Translations under genes and position numbers: made by a program
Shown here: piece after piece, positions 25,342-35,523 of the stretch
How positions within the stretch are numbered: position 1 is the first letter of the stretch
Layout of the letters: every line of letters begins with the position of its first letter
Source: an uncultured Eubacteriales bacterium
GTDB taxonomy: Bacteria > Bacillota > Clostridia > Lachnospirales > Lachnospiraceae
NCBI GenBank assembly: GCA_949283695.1
Contig: CASDTX010000015.1
Coordinates: 1 to 64,000, forward strand
DNA length: 64,000 nt
Direction: 5' to 3'
The notes under the pieces: model-generated
Told to the model about the DNA's origin: nothing
Seen by the model: only the letters and a program-made list of their open reading frames with translations
Databases searched by the model: none

Positions 25342-28300
25342 ATGAATCTGAAAGAATTACATACTTTGGGAATTGATATCGGTTCCACGACAGTCAAGAT
25401 CGCAATTCTGGATGAAGAAAACGAGGTCCTCTTCTCCGATTACGAGCGGCATTTTGCTAATATTCAGGAGACCCTCTCCGACCTGCTGGGCCGCGCACTT
25501 TATAAACTGGGGCCGATCCAGGTCTCGCCGGTCATCACCGGAAGCGGTGGTCTGACTTTGGCGAAGCATCTGGGCGTTCCCTTCGTCCAGGAAGTCATCG
25601 CTGTCTCCACTGCACTGCAGGATTATGCGCCGCAGACAGATGTAGCCATAGAGTTAGGCGGGGAAGACGCGAAGATTATTTACTTTGAAGGCGGAAACGT
25701 GGAACAGCGTATGAATGGAGTCTGCGCCGGAGGTACCGGGTCTTTCATCGACCAGATGGCTTCCCTCCTGCAGACAGACGCTTCCGGACTGAATGAATAC
25801 GCGAAAGGCTATCAGGCACTCTACTCCATCGCCGCGCGCTGCGGTGTGTTCGCGAAATCAGATATCCAGCCCCTGATCAATGACGGAGCCTCTAAAGAAG
25901 ATCTGGCAGCATCGATCTTCCAGGCTGTCGTCAATCAGACGATCAGTGGTCTTGCATGCGGCAAACCGATCCGCGGACATGTGGCATTCCTGGGCGGTCC
26001 GCTCCACTTCCTCTCAGAGCTCCGGGAAGCGTTCATCCGCACCCTGAAGCTGGACGACGAGCACATCATCGCACCGAACCACTCTCATCTGTTCGCTGCC
26101 ATCGGATCTGCTCTGAATTCGAAGAAGGACACTCCGGTTGCCCTGCGTGAGCTTCAGAACCGTCTGGCAAGTCGTATTCAGATGGAGATTGAAGTCGAAC
26201 GTCTTGATCCGCTGTTTGCGTCAACAGCAGAGTTTGAAGCCTTCACCGCGCGCCATGCGAAGCACCAGGTGCCGGTCAAGGATCTTGCAACTTACAGAGG
26301 GAAGGCCTTCCTCGGCATTGACGCCGGCTCAACTACTACGAAAGCCGCTCTTGTGGGCGAGGACGGAACCCTGCTGTACTCCTTCTACCATAACAACGAC
26401 GGAGATCCGCTGAAGACTACGATCGACGCGATCCGGGATATCTATGACCAGCTCCCGGAGGGGGTAGAGATCGTCCACTCCTGCTCCACAGGCTACGGTG
26501 AAGCCCTGATCAAAGCAGCGCTCTTGCTGGACGAGGGTGAGGTAGAAACCGTTGCCCACTATTATGCGGCCGCATTCTTCGAACCGGATGTGGACTGTAT
26601 TCTGGACATCGGCGGACAGGACATGAAATGCATCAAGATCAAGAACCAGACTGTGGACAGCGTACAGCTTAACGAAGCCTGCTCTTCCGGCTGCGGTTCC
26701 TTTATCGAGACCTTTGCCAAATCACTGAACTATTCAGTGGAAGACTTCGCCCATGAAGCGCTCTATGCACAGAACCCGATTGATCTGGGAACCAGATGTA
26801 CTGTATTCATGAACTCGAAAGTAAAGCAGGCACAGAAAGAAGGCGCTTCGGTGGCAGATATCTCTGCCGGGCTGGCGTATTCTGTCATTAAGAATGCCCT
26901 GTTCAAAGTAATCAAGGTATCCAGCGCTTCCGAGCTCGGGAATCACATCGTAGTTCAGGGCGGAACCTTCTATAATAATGCAGTTCTGCGAAGCTTTGAG
27001 AAGATCGCTGACTGCGAGGCGATCCGGCCGGACATCGCGGGTATCATGGGTGCTTTCGGCGCGGCTCTCATCGCCCGCGAGCGCTACGTAGACTGTGAAG
27101 GCACGACGATGCTCTCCATTGAGGACATCAAGAACCTGGAATACTCCACGACTATGACCAAGTGCCGCGGATGTACCAATACCTGCCGTCTGACGATCAA
27201 CCACTTCAGCGGCGGCAGAAAGTTCATCACAGGAAACCGCTGCGAGCGGGGACTTGGAAAAGAAAAGGCGAAAAACACCATGCCGAATCTGTTCGACTAC
27301 AAGTTCCACCGCTACTTTGACTATGAGCCGCTTTCCGAAGAGGAGGCCAAACGCGGAGTTATCGGAATTCCCCGTGTGCTGAACATGTACGAGAACTATC
27401 CGTTCTGGTTTACATTTTTCACAAAACTGGGCTTCCGCGTGGTCCTCTCACCGGCTTCTACAAGGAAGATTTACGAGCTGGGCATCGAGTCCATTCCCAG
27501 TGAGTCGGAATGCTACCCGGCCAAGCTCGCGCATGGACATGTACAATGGCTGATCAACAAGGGCGTGAAGCATATCTTCTATCCCTCCGTTCCCTATGAG
27601 CGAAATGAGTTTGAAGAGGCCAACAACCATTACAACTGCCCGATTGTTACTTCCTATCCGGAGAACATTAAGAACAACATGGACCCGATCGTTCATGGAG
27701 AAGTTGATTTCATCCACCCGTTCCTCTCCTTCCAGAGCGAGGAGACCATCTCCTACCGCCTGATTGAAGAACTGGGAAGTAAGTTCTCCCTGTCTGACAG
27801 CGAGGTGAAATCCGCTGTCCACGACGCCTGGAACGAGCTTGCCGCATGCCGTCAGGATATGCGCACCAAAGGCGAGGAGACGATCCGTTTCTTAAACGAG
27901 ACAGGCAATCGGGGAATCGTGCTTGCCGGACGTCCGTATCACATTGATCCTGAAGTGCATCACGGACTGCCGGAAATGATTACTTCCTATAATATCGCAG
28001 TGCTGACTGAGGATTCGGTCTCTCATCTTCACCAGGTGGAGCGGCCGCTGAACGTGATGGACCAGTGGATGTATCACTCCCGTCTGTACGCAGCGGCAAA
28101 CTATGTGAAGACAACAGAAAACCTGGATCTGATCCAGCTGAACTCCTTCGGCTGCGGACTCGACGCCGTGACCACGGATCAGGTGGCTGAGATCCTGACG
28201 AACTCTGATAAGATCTACACCACACTGAAGATCGACGAGGTCAACAACCTTGGAGCGGCCCGCATCCGTGTGCGCTCGCTCCTGGCGGCGATCCGTGTGC

Positions 28301-29589
28301 GGGAACAGAAGCAGGCACAGCGGACGATCCGCCCTGCCTCCATCGAGAAGGTGCCGTTCACGAAGGAAATGCGCAAGACCCATACCATCCTCTGTCCGCA
28401 GATGTCGCCGATCCACTTCGAACTTCTGGAACCTGCGTTCAAAGCTGCCGGATATAAGATCGAAGTGCTGCCCAATGACAACCGTCAGGCTGTTGACATG
28501 GGATTAAAATATGTAAACAATGATGCCTGCTATCCGTCCCTCATCGTGGTCGGACAGATCATGGACGCGATCCTGTCCGGACACTACGATACAGACCATC
28601 TGGCTGTTATCATCAGCCAGACCGGCGGCGGCTGCCGTGCCTCCAACTATATCGGATTCATCCGCCGGGCATTAAAGAAGGCCGGATATGCACATATCCC
28701 GGTCATCTCCATCAACTTAAGCGGTCTGGAGGCCAACCCAGGATTCAAAATCACTGCGCCGCTGGCTGTGCGTGTCGCCTATGCGGCTGTATTCGGGGAT
28801 ATTTTCATGAAATGTGTCTACCGTATGCGTCCATATGAGGCTGTGCCCGGCACAACGAACGCGATCCATCGCAAATGGGTCAGCGTATGCCAGAAATTCG
28901 TCTCCGAGGGGTATCCGTCCCGGCGGAGGTTCAAGAAACTCTGCCGTGACATCATCCAGGACTTCGACAACATCGAGACACTGGATATCAAGAAGCCCCG
29001 CGTTGGCGTGGTCGGAGAGATCCTTGTGAAGTTCCTCCCGGCAGCGAATAACCACCTGGTAGATCTGCTGGAAGCAGAAGGCGCCGAGGCCGTTGTTCCG
29101 GACTTGATCGACTTTATGCAGTATTGCTTCTACAACCAGAACTTCAAGGTATCCCACCTGGGCTTCAAGAAGTCCAAAGCATTCATCGGAAACCTGGGGA
29201 TCCGGGCGGTCGAGTGGCTGCGCGCTCCGGCGACAAAAGCGTTCGCAGAGAGCCGGCACTTCACGCCGCCGGCACACATTGAAGATCTGGCGAAGATGGC
29301 CTCCGGGATCGTCTCCATCGGCAACCAGACCGGCGAGGGATGGTTCCTGACCGGTGAGATGCTGGAACTGATCCACAGCGGGGCCGGCAATATCGTGTGT
29401 ACACAGCCCTTCGCCTGCCTGCCGAACCATGTTGTCGGCAAGGGCGTAATCAAAGAGCTGCGCAGACTTCATCCGCAGTCCAATATCGTAGCCATCGACT
29501 TCGATCCTGGCGCAAGTGAAGTAAACCAGCTCAACCGAATCAAACTGATGCTCTCAACAGCATTCAAAAACCTGGAAGCACAGAAATAA
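25342..29589 (+). CDS. Giant fused 2-hydroxyacyl-CoA dehydratase activase-like protein
   Basis: 1415 residues. Two BadF/BcrA-type ATPase domains come first: [14 protein letters not shown] with [10 protein letters not shown] and [14 protein letters not shown] (about 1-270), then [13 protein letters not shown] with [11 protein letters not shown] and [13 protein letters not shown] (about 324-590). The single Cys after each ATPase motif would hold a shared Fe4S4 cluster. A Cys-rich stretch [11 protein letters not shown] (about 606-640) and a DUF2229-like domain follow. The last part, with [14 protein letters not shown] and [11 protein letters not shown], resembles the dehydratase component. Known activases drive ATP-dependent electron transfer; the reaction here is unknown. 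Confidence 0.88.
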   Translation: MNLKELHTLGIDIGSTTVKIAILDEENEVLFSDYERHFANIQETLSDLLGRALYKLGPIQVSPVITGSGGLTLAKHLGVPFVQEVIAVSTALQDYAPQTDVAIELGGEDAKIIYFEGGNVEQRMNGVCAGGTGSFIDQMASLLQTDASGLNEYAKGYQALYSIAARCGVFAKSDIQPLINDGASKEDLAASIFQAVVNQTISGLACGKPIRGHVAFLGGPLHFLSELREAFIRTLKLDDEHIIAPNHSHLFAAIGSALNSKKDTPVALRELQNRLASRIQMEIEVERLDPLFASTAEFEAFTARHAKHQVPVKDLATYRGKAFLGIDAGSTTTKAALVGEDGTLLYSFYHNNDGDPLKTTIDAIRDIYDQLPEGVEIVHSCSTGYGEALIKAALLLDEGEVETVAHYYAAAFFEPDVDCILDIGGQDMKCIKIKNQTVDSVQLNEACSSGCGSFIETFAKSLNYSVEDFAHEALYAQNPIDLGTRCTVFMNSKVKQAQKEGASVADISAGLAYSVIKNALFKVIKVSSASELGNHIVVQGGTFYNNAVLRSFEKIADCEAIRPDIAGIMGAFGAALIARERYVDCEGTTMLSIEDIKNLEYSTTMTKCRGCTNTCRLTINHFSGGRKFITGNRCERGLGKEKAKNTMPNLFDYKFHRYFDYEPLSEEEAKRGVIGIPRVLNMYENYPFWFTFFTKLGFRVVLSPASTRKIYELGIESIPSESECYPAKLAHGHVQWLINKGVKHIFYPSVPYERNEFEEANNHYNCPIVTSYPENIKNNMDPIVHGEVDFIHPFLSFQSEETISYRLIEELGSKFSLSDSEVKSAVHDAWNELAACRQDMRTKGEETIRFLNETGNRGIVLAGRPYHIDPEVHHGLPEMITSYNIAVLTEDSVSHLHQVERPLNVMDQWMYHSRLYAAANYVKTTENLDLIQLNSFGCGLDAVTTDQVAEILTNSDKIYTTLKIDEVNNLGAARIRVRSLLAAIRVREQKQAQRTIRPASIEKVPFTKEMRKTHTILCPQMSPIHFELLEPAFKAAGYKIEVLPNDNRQAVDMGLKYVNNDACYPSLIVVGQIMDAILSGHYDTDHLAVIISQTGGGCRASNYIGFIRRALKKAGYAHIPVISINLSGLEANPGFKITAPLAVRVAYAAVFGDIFMKCVYRMRPYEAVPGTTNAIHRKWVSVCQKFVSEGYPSRRRFKKLCRDIIQDFDNIETLDIKKPRVGVVGEILVKFLPAANNHLVDLLEAEGAEAVVPDLIDFMQYCFYNQNFKVSHLGFKKSKAFIGNLGIRAVEWLRAPATKAFAESRHFTPPAHIEDLAKMASGIVSIGNQTGEGWFLTGEMLELIHSGAGNIVCTQPFACLPNHVVGKGVIKELRRLHPQSNIVAIDFDPGASEVNQLNRIKLMLSTAFKNLEAQK

Positions 29590-29592
29590 AAG

Positions 29593-29650
29593 AAGGCTGC
29601 GGTCCTGACAGAAAGAACAATCCTCTGTCAAGGCCGCAGCCTTTTTTTGT
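29593..29650 (+). terminator. Terminator after the activase-like gene
   Basis: A long stem (AAGGCTGCGG... with ...CCGCAGCCTT) followed by seven T residues, directly after the stop codon. Confidence 0.95.
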
Positions 29651-29683
29651 CATTATTTTTACAGCAGTTCCGCCTGTCAATGC

Positions 29684-29938
29684 TTATACATCAACGCAGC
29701 GGCAGAGGAAGAAGCATCCTCCCAAAAGTCCGAAGATCAGCCCCGCGTATCCGCCGGCACAGATCAGATCCGCCAGCGCGCGGACAATCTCTGTTCCCGT
29801 CACCGCGCATCCGATCAATCCAAGAAGTACCCCAATAACTGTCCATCCAAGAATCATAATCGGAAGAAACAAAGAAACCGCATGGCTTTCATCTGTATAT
29901 TTCGTAATAAAGTTCCATAATCCTCTGTACATTTCCAT
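29684..29938 (-). CDS. Small membrane protein, unknown
   Basis: 84 residues with two strongly hydrophobic segments (MILGWTVIGVLLGLIGCAV and ICAGGYAGLIFGLLGGCFFL) and a Cys-containing C-terminus. A GGAG/GAGGG site lies close before the ATG. It is not recognised. It sits between the activase terminator and a HAD gene and may be transcribed alone. Confidence 0.6.
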   Translation of the reverse strand: MEMYRGLWNFITKYTDESHAVSLFLPIMILGWTVIGVLLGLIGCAVTGTEIVRALADLICAGGYAGLIFGLLGGCFFLCRCVDV

Positions 29939-30021
29939 CCCTCTTTCTCCTGAATCTGGACATCATTATAAACAGAGGATGTAAAAACTATACGTTCCCG
30001 CATGCAAAATTTCTGTAAAAC

Positions 30022-30681
30022 TCATTCTGAAATCATCACACCAACGATCTCTTCCGCTGTTCTGACGATGTGGTCTGCTCCTGCCTCCTCGAGCTCTTCC
30101 CTGCCGCCATAACCATACAGAACGCCCAGACTGTGCAGCCCGGCTTTTTTGGCACCGATGATATCATGTGACCGGTCTCCGATCATTATCGTCTGTGCCC
30201 TCTCTGCCGCTGTGATCCCGCAGGTCTTAAGCACATACTCGATCACTTCATGCTTGTCGGTTCGTTTTCCGTCCATGCAGGCGCCGCCGATGTAATCAAA
30301 ATATTGGGCGAATCCAAAGTGATCTGCAATCCTTTTGGCAAATTCTTCCGGCTTCGAAGTGGCCATCAGAATGCGGACGCCATGATTCTTAAGTGCTTTC
30401 AATGTCTCAGGAATCCCGTCATAAACACTGTTCTCGAAGATCCCCCTGTCCCTGTAATACTCTCTGTATGCCTGCACCATGCGTCTGCCCTCTTCTTCTG
30501 TCAGTCCGCATACCGCCTGGAACTGTTCCTGAAGCGGAGGCCCGACAAAGGTCCGCAGCACCTCATCCGACGGCACAGGAAGGTCATACTTCCTCAGAGC
30601 ATAGCGGATGCTGTTCATGATCCCCGTACCGGAATCCGTAATGGTTCCGTCAAGATCAAAAAGCGCTGTTGTATACCTCAT
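30022..30681 (-). CDS. HAD hydrolase, phosphoglycolate-phosphatase/PGMB-like
   Basis: 219 residues from the ATG at 30681, which has AAAGGAG 6 nt upstream and begins MRYTTALFDLDGTITDS (motif I). A 54-bp in-frame extension has no such site. Motif II is LMATSKPEEFA and motif IV is MIGDRSHDIIGAKKAG. The gene resembles gph-type enzymes that dephosphorylate 2-phosphoglycolate, but substrates of this family overlap widely. Confidence 0.9.
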   Translation of the reverse strand: MRYTTALFDLDGTITDSGTGIMNSIRYALRKYDLPVPSDEVLRTFVGPPLQEQFQAVCGLTEEEGRRMVQAYREYYRDRGIFENSVYDGIPETLKALKNHGVRILMATSKPEEFAKRIADHFGFAQYFDYIGGACMDGKRTDKHEVIEYVLKTCGITAAERAQTIMIGDRSHDIIGAKKAGLHSLGVLYGYGGREELEEAGADHIVRTAEEIVGVMISE

Positions 30682-30757
30682 CCCATTCTCCTTTCCTGAT
30701 ATAGAAATGTTCTGAAATCTGCACGTTGTCACCACACATCTCCAAGGCCCTAAGCTC

Positions 30758-31261
30758 TCAGAAGCTCCGGATATGGTCCTCTTCTTCGCTCTCTGTCTTG
30801 ATTACCTTCCGAATCACCGCATAATAGCCGAAGTCATGATTCACTTCCACATAGACTCGGTCACCTTCCTTATGGCCCAGAAGCGCTTTCCCGATCGGCG
30901 ACTCAATGCTGACCAGTCCATTCAGAGAACTGCCGCGCACGGATGTAACGATCCGGTATGTCTCTACTTCATCATCATCCTCACAGTAGATCTCCACGGT
31001 ATTGTTCAGTCCCACCTCGTCAGCTTTCGAATGATCCTCCACGATGACTGCATTTTTCAGCATTCTCTCCAGATAACGGATCCGGCTTTCGTTGCGGTTC
31101 TTCTCTTTCTTTGCCGCATGATACTCGAAATTCTCACTCAAATCCCCATGCGATCTTGCTTCCTTCACAGCCTCGATCAGCTCCCGGCGCTCTACCAGCT
31201 TCCGGTGCTCGATCTCTGCCTGGATCTTTTCTACATCGCTTTTTGTCAGTCTTTCTCCCAT
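30758..31261 (-). CDS. GreA/GreB family transcription elongation factor
   Basis: 167 residues. An N-terminal coiled coil carries GDLSENFEYHAAKKEKN, whose Asp and Glu at the tip are those that stimulate RNA cleavage by backtracked RNA polymerase in Gre factors. A C-terminal FKBP-like domain follows (VSIESPIGKALLGHKEGDRV). The ATG at 31261 has GGAG 6 nt upstream; other in-frame starts at 31273 and 31405 are weaker. It could be the main greA or a second Gre-type protein. Confidence 0.88.
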   Translation of the reverse strand: MGERLTKSDVEKIQAEIEHRKLVERRELIEAVKEARSHGDLSENFEYHAAKKEKNRNESRIRYLERMLKNAVIVEDHSKADEVGLNNTVEIYCEDDDEVETYRIVTSVRGSSLNGLVSIESPIGKALLGHKEGDRVYVEVNHDFGYYAVIRKVIKTESEEEDHIRSF

Positions 31262-31364
31262 ATCTATCTCCATTCCGTCTATCTTGTCTCTCCGCCGAAT
31301 CTGCACACAGGCGGCAGACAGGCAGGATATTCTGGCAGACGACAGCGCCGGTATACGCCGACGC

Positions 31365-31402
31365 TGCCAAAAAGGGAAGGCGCGGAATGATTCCCGTGCC
31401 TC
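31365..31402 (-). terminator. Terminator after gpmI
   Basis: On the minus strand GGCACGGGAAT...ATTCCGCGCC forms an imperfect stem followed by TTCCCTTTTTGG, about 60 bp past the gpmI stop. Confidence 0.65.
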
Positions 31403-31462
31403 CACCTGAACTCCTATTTCTGTTCTCTCTATTACATATCGCCGCAGCTGTCAGTCTTCTCT

Positions 31463-33007
31463 CTATTTGATCAGGAGAGAAGTTCCTGTCATTTCTTTCG
31501 GCTGCTCCATGCCCATCATCTCGATCAGAGTCGGAGCAATATCCGCCAGGCATCCGCCTTCTCTGAGCTTATAGGATGGATCTGCATTGACGATGATAAA
31601 CGGAACCTGATTTGTCGTATGAGCTGTAAACGGCTCCCCTGTCTCCTCGTCAATCAGCTGCTCTGCATTTCCGTGATCCGCACAGATAAACATCTGTCCG
31701 TCAACTTCTTTCACCGCGTCAACTGCTTTGCCGACACACTCGTCAACTGCCTCGATGGCCTTGATCGCTGCAGACTCAACTCCGGTATGTCCGACCATAT
31801 CCGGGTTCGCAAAGTTGATGATAATCACATCATACTGATCAGACTTAATCGCTTCTACCAGTTTATCGCATACTTCATACGCGCTCATCTCCGGCTTCAG
31901 GTCATAAGTAGCAACCTTCGGAGACTTCACAAGAATACGGTCTTCGCCCGGATTCGGTTCTTCAACGCCGCCGTTGAAGAAGAATGTCACATGCGCATAC
32001 TTCTCTGTCTCAGCGATGCGTGCCTGTTTCAGGCCATTCGCTGCAAGGAACTCTCCGAATGTATTTGTGATCTCTTCTTTCACAAATGCAACCAGCTTAT
32101 TCTCAATCGTCACATCATAGTCTGTGAAGCATACATAAGTCGTCTTCACTCTGTCGCCTCTGTCGAAGCCTGTGAAATCATCGTCACAGAAAGTTCTCGT
32201 GATCTCTCTTGCACGGTCCGGGCGGAAATTATAGAAAATAATGGAATCGCCGTCTTTCACCGTCGCCGTCGGAGCCCCGCCCTTCATAACAACCATAGGC
32301 TCAACAAATTCATCCGTCTTCTCATTGTCGTAGGAAGCCTGGATGCCTTCTGCAGCGGAAACCGCCTCAACACCCTCGCCTTTTACAAGCGCTTTATACG
32401 CTCTCTCTACACGGTCCCAGCGATTATCACGGTCCATCGCGTAATAGCGTCCTGCCACAGTCGCGACTTCGCCCACGCCGATCTCTTTCATCTTCGCTTC
32501 CAGCTCTTCTACATATTCCTTGCCGGATGCAGGCGGTGTGTCACGTCCGTCCAGGAAGCAGTGTACATAAACCTTCTCGATCCCCTGTCTCTTCGCCAGC
32601 TCAAGAAGACCGTAGATATGTGTATTGTGGCTGTGAACTCCGCCGTCTGATACCAGACCCATCATATGAAGAGACGAATCATTCTTCTTCACATTCTCAC
32701 AGGCAGCCAGAAGCGCCTTATTCTCGAAGAAGTCCCCATCCTGGATCGCCTTTGTAATCTTGGTAAGATCCTGGTAAACAATACGTCCTGCGCCCATATT
32801 CAGGTGGCCTACTTCAGAGTTCCCCATCTGTCCGTCCGGAAGTCCGACTGCCATGCCGCTCGCATTTCCATGCACAAACGGGCACTCTGCCATCAATTTG
32901 TCCATCACCGGCGTTGCAGCCTCAGCGACTGCATTTCCGTGCTTATCATCTCTTAAGCCGTAGCCGTCTAATATCATCAATACGGTTGGTTTCTTGCTCA
33001 TATCCAT
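31463..33007 (-). CDS. gpmI: 2,3-bisphosphoglycerate-independent phosphoglycerate mutase
   Basis: 514 residues, alkaline-phosphatase superfamily, manganese-dependent. The phosphoserine nucleophile lies in QMGNSEVGHLNMGAGR. Metal ligands are visible in LMILDGYGLRDD, NFANPDMVGHTG and FICADHGNAEQ. It converts 3- to 2-phosphoglycerate. It has its own promoter and is separated from tpiA by an AT-rich block. Confidence 0.97.
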   Translation of the reverse strand: MDMSKKPTVLMILDGYGLRDDKHGNAVAEAATPVMDKLMAECPFVHGNASGMAVGLPDGQMGNSEVGHLNMGAGRIVYQDLTKITKAIQDGDFFENKALLAACENVKKNDSSLHMMGLVSDGGVHSHNTHIYGLLELAKRQGIEKVYVHCFLDGRDTPPASGKEYVEELEAKMKEIGVGEVATVAGRYYAMDRDNRWDRVERAYKALVKGEGVEAVSAAEGIQASYDNEKTDEFVEPMVVMKGGAPTATVKDGDSIIFYNFRPDRAREITRTFCDDDFTGFDRGDRVKTTYVCFTDYDVTIENKLVAFVKEEITNTFGEFLAANGLKQARIAETEKYAHVTFFFNGGVEEPNPGEDRILVKSPKVATYDLKPEMSAYEVCDKLVEAIKSDQYDVIIINFANPDMVGHTGVESAAIKAIEAVDECVGKAVDAVKEVDGQMFICADHGNAEQLIDEETGEPFTAHTTNQVPFIIVNADPSYKLREGGCLADIAPTLIEMMGMEQPKEMTGTSLLIK

Positions 33008-33048
33008 ATCTCCTTTTCCTGTACATTTCGGGCCTTATCCCGTTAATT

Positions 33049-33077
33049 ATTGTACCCGCTTTCAAAGGATTTTTCAA
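33049..33077 (-). promoter_or_regulatory. Sigma-A promoter of gpmI
   Basis: TTGAAA (33072-33077) and TACAAT (33049-33054) on the minus strand, 17-bp spacer, about 40 bp before the ATG. Confidence 0.85.
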
Positions 33078-33281
33078 GATGCTAATGCAGGATGTCTGCG
33101 GATGTTGTTCCAGTTATTTTCCAAACTAAATTCCATCCTTAGTCTTTCCAAAGTAGAAGTATTTGGAAATAAGTCATAGGTGGAAGTTACTTCGGTACAA
33201 ATTTATAGTTCTGACTGCACTTCTTTCTTTTTCCTATTAGTATCTTCTTAGTCTCGTCTCGGATTTACAGGAGGAAATCAT

Positions 33282-33515
33282 ATGACATTACGTAAACATT
33301 TGCCATTAAGAGATCGTTTCTTTATTGCAAAACCACTAGATGATAGCGTTTCCTTTAAATCCATTGCCTTGGAACTGAGCAGGGTCTGTACAACCATCTT
33401 AAAAGAAGTTCGTGCCCATAAGGTCTTTAGCAGAACAGTAATACCCGGCAAAACACTCAACAACTGCGCTTTATTTTATCTCACCGGCAAGAAAAGAGTC
33501 ACAGATTTTGATTAG
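33282..33515 (+). pseudogene. IS30-family transposase, N-terminal remnant
   Basis: 77 residues. The stretch RDRFFIAKPLDDSVSFKSIA followed by LELSRVCTTILKEVRAHKVF matches the helix-turn-helix that opens IS30-type transposases (usual form: SFKEIA...DPTTISKEI). NNCALF fits the next motif, but the frame then ends and no DDE domain follows. Full transposases have about 300-350 residues. AGGAGG lies 7 nt upstream of the ATG. Short inverted repeats flank it (33118-33169; 33508-33532). A domesticated DNA-binding protein is a less likely alternative. Confidence 0.7.
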
Positions 33516-33657
33516 ATTTTCAAAATCCATGGCTTTCAATGGAAGATACTTAAAAAAATGAAAATAACTTTAAAAATTGACCATATGTTTTCCCTTGTAT
33601 GCGTTCACTATAAGACGCTGGATTTATTTTCACTGGGTCTCTGTAATTTTATCATTC

Positions 33658-33990
33658 TCACTTTTTTCGTTTCGTTTTATCATGTGCATATTCTATCATG
33701 TCTAACAGAATATGTATACTTACCAAAATCACGAATACCACTCTTGAAGTAAATTCCAGAAAAATAAGTATAAGTGAAATCAGCAATGTCAGTCCAAAAA
33801 CGATATAATAATACTTTTTTCTCTGGAGAGGATCTCTCTGAAAAAAAAGATTGAGCAAAATGTAAAGCACAATACAGATGAAGTAATAATCCTTCGCAAA
33901 TGGCAGCAGCGGCAGAATTAGTAAGACAAAGCTAAAAAAATCAACAAGATAAAATCGAATGCCACTGTTGGATTTTGTCATCTTCTCCAT
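33658..33990 (-). CDS. Small hydrophobic protein, unknown
   Basis: 110 residues with about four hydrophobic segments and a basic C-terminus (DKTKRKK). AGGAGG lies 8 nt before the ATG. The region is AT-rich compared with its surroundings. It is divergent from the AgrC-like kinase gene, which suggests a linked role such as a membrane partner or immunity-type protein, but no family was recognised. It does not resemble AgrB. Confidence 0.6.
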   Translation of the reverse strand: MEKMTKSNSGIRFYLVDFFSFVLLILPLLPFAKDYYFICIVLYILLNLFFQRDPLQRKKYYYIVFGLTLLISLILIFLEFTSRVVFVILVSIHILLDMIEYAHDKTKRKK

Positions 33991-34039
33991 TGCATCTACC
34001 TCCTCTTCCTCTTTACGTCACAGCGCACGAAGCATTCTG

Positions 34040-34068
34040 TTTACCTCTTTCTTGCTTTCTGATATAAT
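34040..34068 (+). promoter_or_regulatory. Promoter of the AgrC-like kinase gene
   Basis: TTTACC (34040-34045), 17-bp spacer, TATAAT (34063-34068). The -10 box is part of TATAATTATA, so a minus-strand -10 element for the small membrane protein overlaps it. Confidence 0.65.
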
Positions 34069-34200
34069 TATAGCAGCAATTTGAAACAGTGAATGTTTTT
34101 TGATTATTTTGCTTTATTGTTCGCATATTCGTATCATTTTTCTGCTCAAAAGCACGTATTTGTAATCAAATTTGTATTTTTACATATGTGGGGGACTTAT

Positions 34201-35505
34201 ATGATGTATGAAATGATAAATAATTTTCTTTATCTTTTTTCCAGTATATTTTACTTTTTTCTTGCCAGTACAAATACTCAGACAAGCAATATCTCTCCAA
34301 AACGAAAAGTTGTCATTTTTGTCTATATCTGTTTCTCCATTACACTTTTTTCAAAATTTGGCCGAATTGGGATTATACCCGTTTTCTGTGGTGTACTTTT
34401 TCTTCTTATCTGGAAAGAAAAGAAGAAAATTGCAAATGTAATCTCATTTTTTGTAGGATACCTGATTCAAATATGTGTAGACTATTTTCTCACTACGGCC
34501 ACATATCTGCTTTTTCAGCTTTCCATTGATGATCTGCGCGAGCAGTATTATCTGATTCTCGCTTTCATATACCTGGTTCTCCTTTACTCTCTCACCCGCC
34601 TTGCGCGCCACATCCTTCACACCAAGCTTAAGATCCAGGAGCAGACAGAAAACAGCCGTCTCGCTCTCATGATGCTGATCAACCTTTCCATCTGTATGTT
34701 CATCTTCCTATCTCTCGTCATCTATGGCGATGCAGTTGGTTATCCACCAGAGATGGTCTCATTTAATGGCATCCTGTTTTTCCTCTACTTTCTCTCGAGT
34801 TCAGCCCTGATCTTTTTCACCGGACGCACGATACAGAATGACAGCAGACTGAAACTTGAACTTGTACAGTATGAAAATCTGCACACCTACACAAGGGAAG
34901 TAGAACGGCTTTATGAAGAAATGCGAAAATTCCACCATGATTATCTGGATCTTCTCGCATCTATGAAAGGATACATTGACCAGGAGAATACTGACTCCCT
35001 GAAGAAATATTTTTATGAAAATATCATGCCCGCAAGCCGGGAGATCCACATCCCTGACAGCCGCCTTGGAAGTCTTGGCAGGATTAAAGACGAAGCTCTC
35101 AAAAACTTGATCGCAGCAAAGCTGATGACAGCCCAAGAACATGGGATTCATGTGAATGTAGAAATAAATGAGAATATAGAACATCTCTCTATGAAAATAA
35201 TCGATTTGATCCGTGTGATGGGGATTTTTCTGACCAACGCCACAGAGGCAGCCGAAAAGTCAGAAGAAAAGAAGCTGGATCTGGCAATCATCTGCGAAGA
35301 TCATAAAACAATCATACTGCTCGGCAACAGTACAGTGCCGCTTAAACTCCCCATCTCAAAAATCCTGCTGAAGAATACTACAACAAAAGAAGGGCACAGT
35401 GGAATTGGTCTGCATACAGCACGGAAAATCTTGGACAAATACCAGAATGTACAGTGGAAGATCTACAGTGAGGGAACCTATTTTACAGTACGTATATCCA
35501 TATAG
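34201..35505 (+). CDS. AgrC-like sensor histidine kinase (GHKL ATPase)
   Basis: 434 residues from the ATG at 34201, which has GGGGG 6 nt upstream; the frame stays open to 34093 without a better site. The N-terminal half has six or so membrane segments. The phosphoacceptor region is EEMRKFHHDYLDLLASM. The ATPase carries the N-box ltNATEAAE and a G-box GHSGIGLHTARKIL, with the DxGxG motif degenerate, as in AgrC proteins. Its likely partner, a LytTR regulator, lies convergent 19 bp downstream. No AgrB or AgrD gene is seen nearby. Confidence 0.85.
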   Translation: MMYEMINNFLYLFSSIFYFFLASTNTQTSNISPKRKVVIFVYICFSITLFSKFGRIGIIPVFCGVLFLLIWKEKKKIANVISFFVGYLIQICVDYFLTTATYLLFQLSIDDLREQYYLILAFIYLVLLYSLTRLARHILHTKLKIQEQTENSRLALMMLINLSICMFIFLSLVIYGDAVGYPPEMVSFNGILFFLYFLSSSALIFFTGRTIQNDSRLKLELVQYENLHTYTREVERLYEEMRKFHHDYLDLLASMKGYIDQENTDSLKKYFYENIMPASREIHIPDSRLGSLGRIKDEALKNLIAAKLMTAQEHGIHVNVEINENIEHLSMKIIDLIRVMGIFLTNATEAAEKSEEKKLDLAIICEDHKTIILLGNSTVPLKLPISKILLKNTTTKEGHSGIGLHTARKILDKYQNVQWKIYSEGTYFTVRISI

Positions 35506-35523
35506 CGTTGCTGCTCTCGGATA

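Noticed and set aside
33516-34200. Searched for an AgrD-like peptide gene near the kinase
   Set aside because: No short frame with a ribosome site and an AgrD-like pattern (amphipathic leader, Cys core, acidic tail) was found on either strand.
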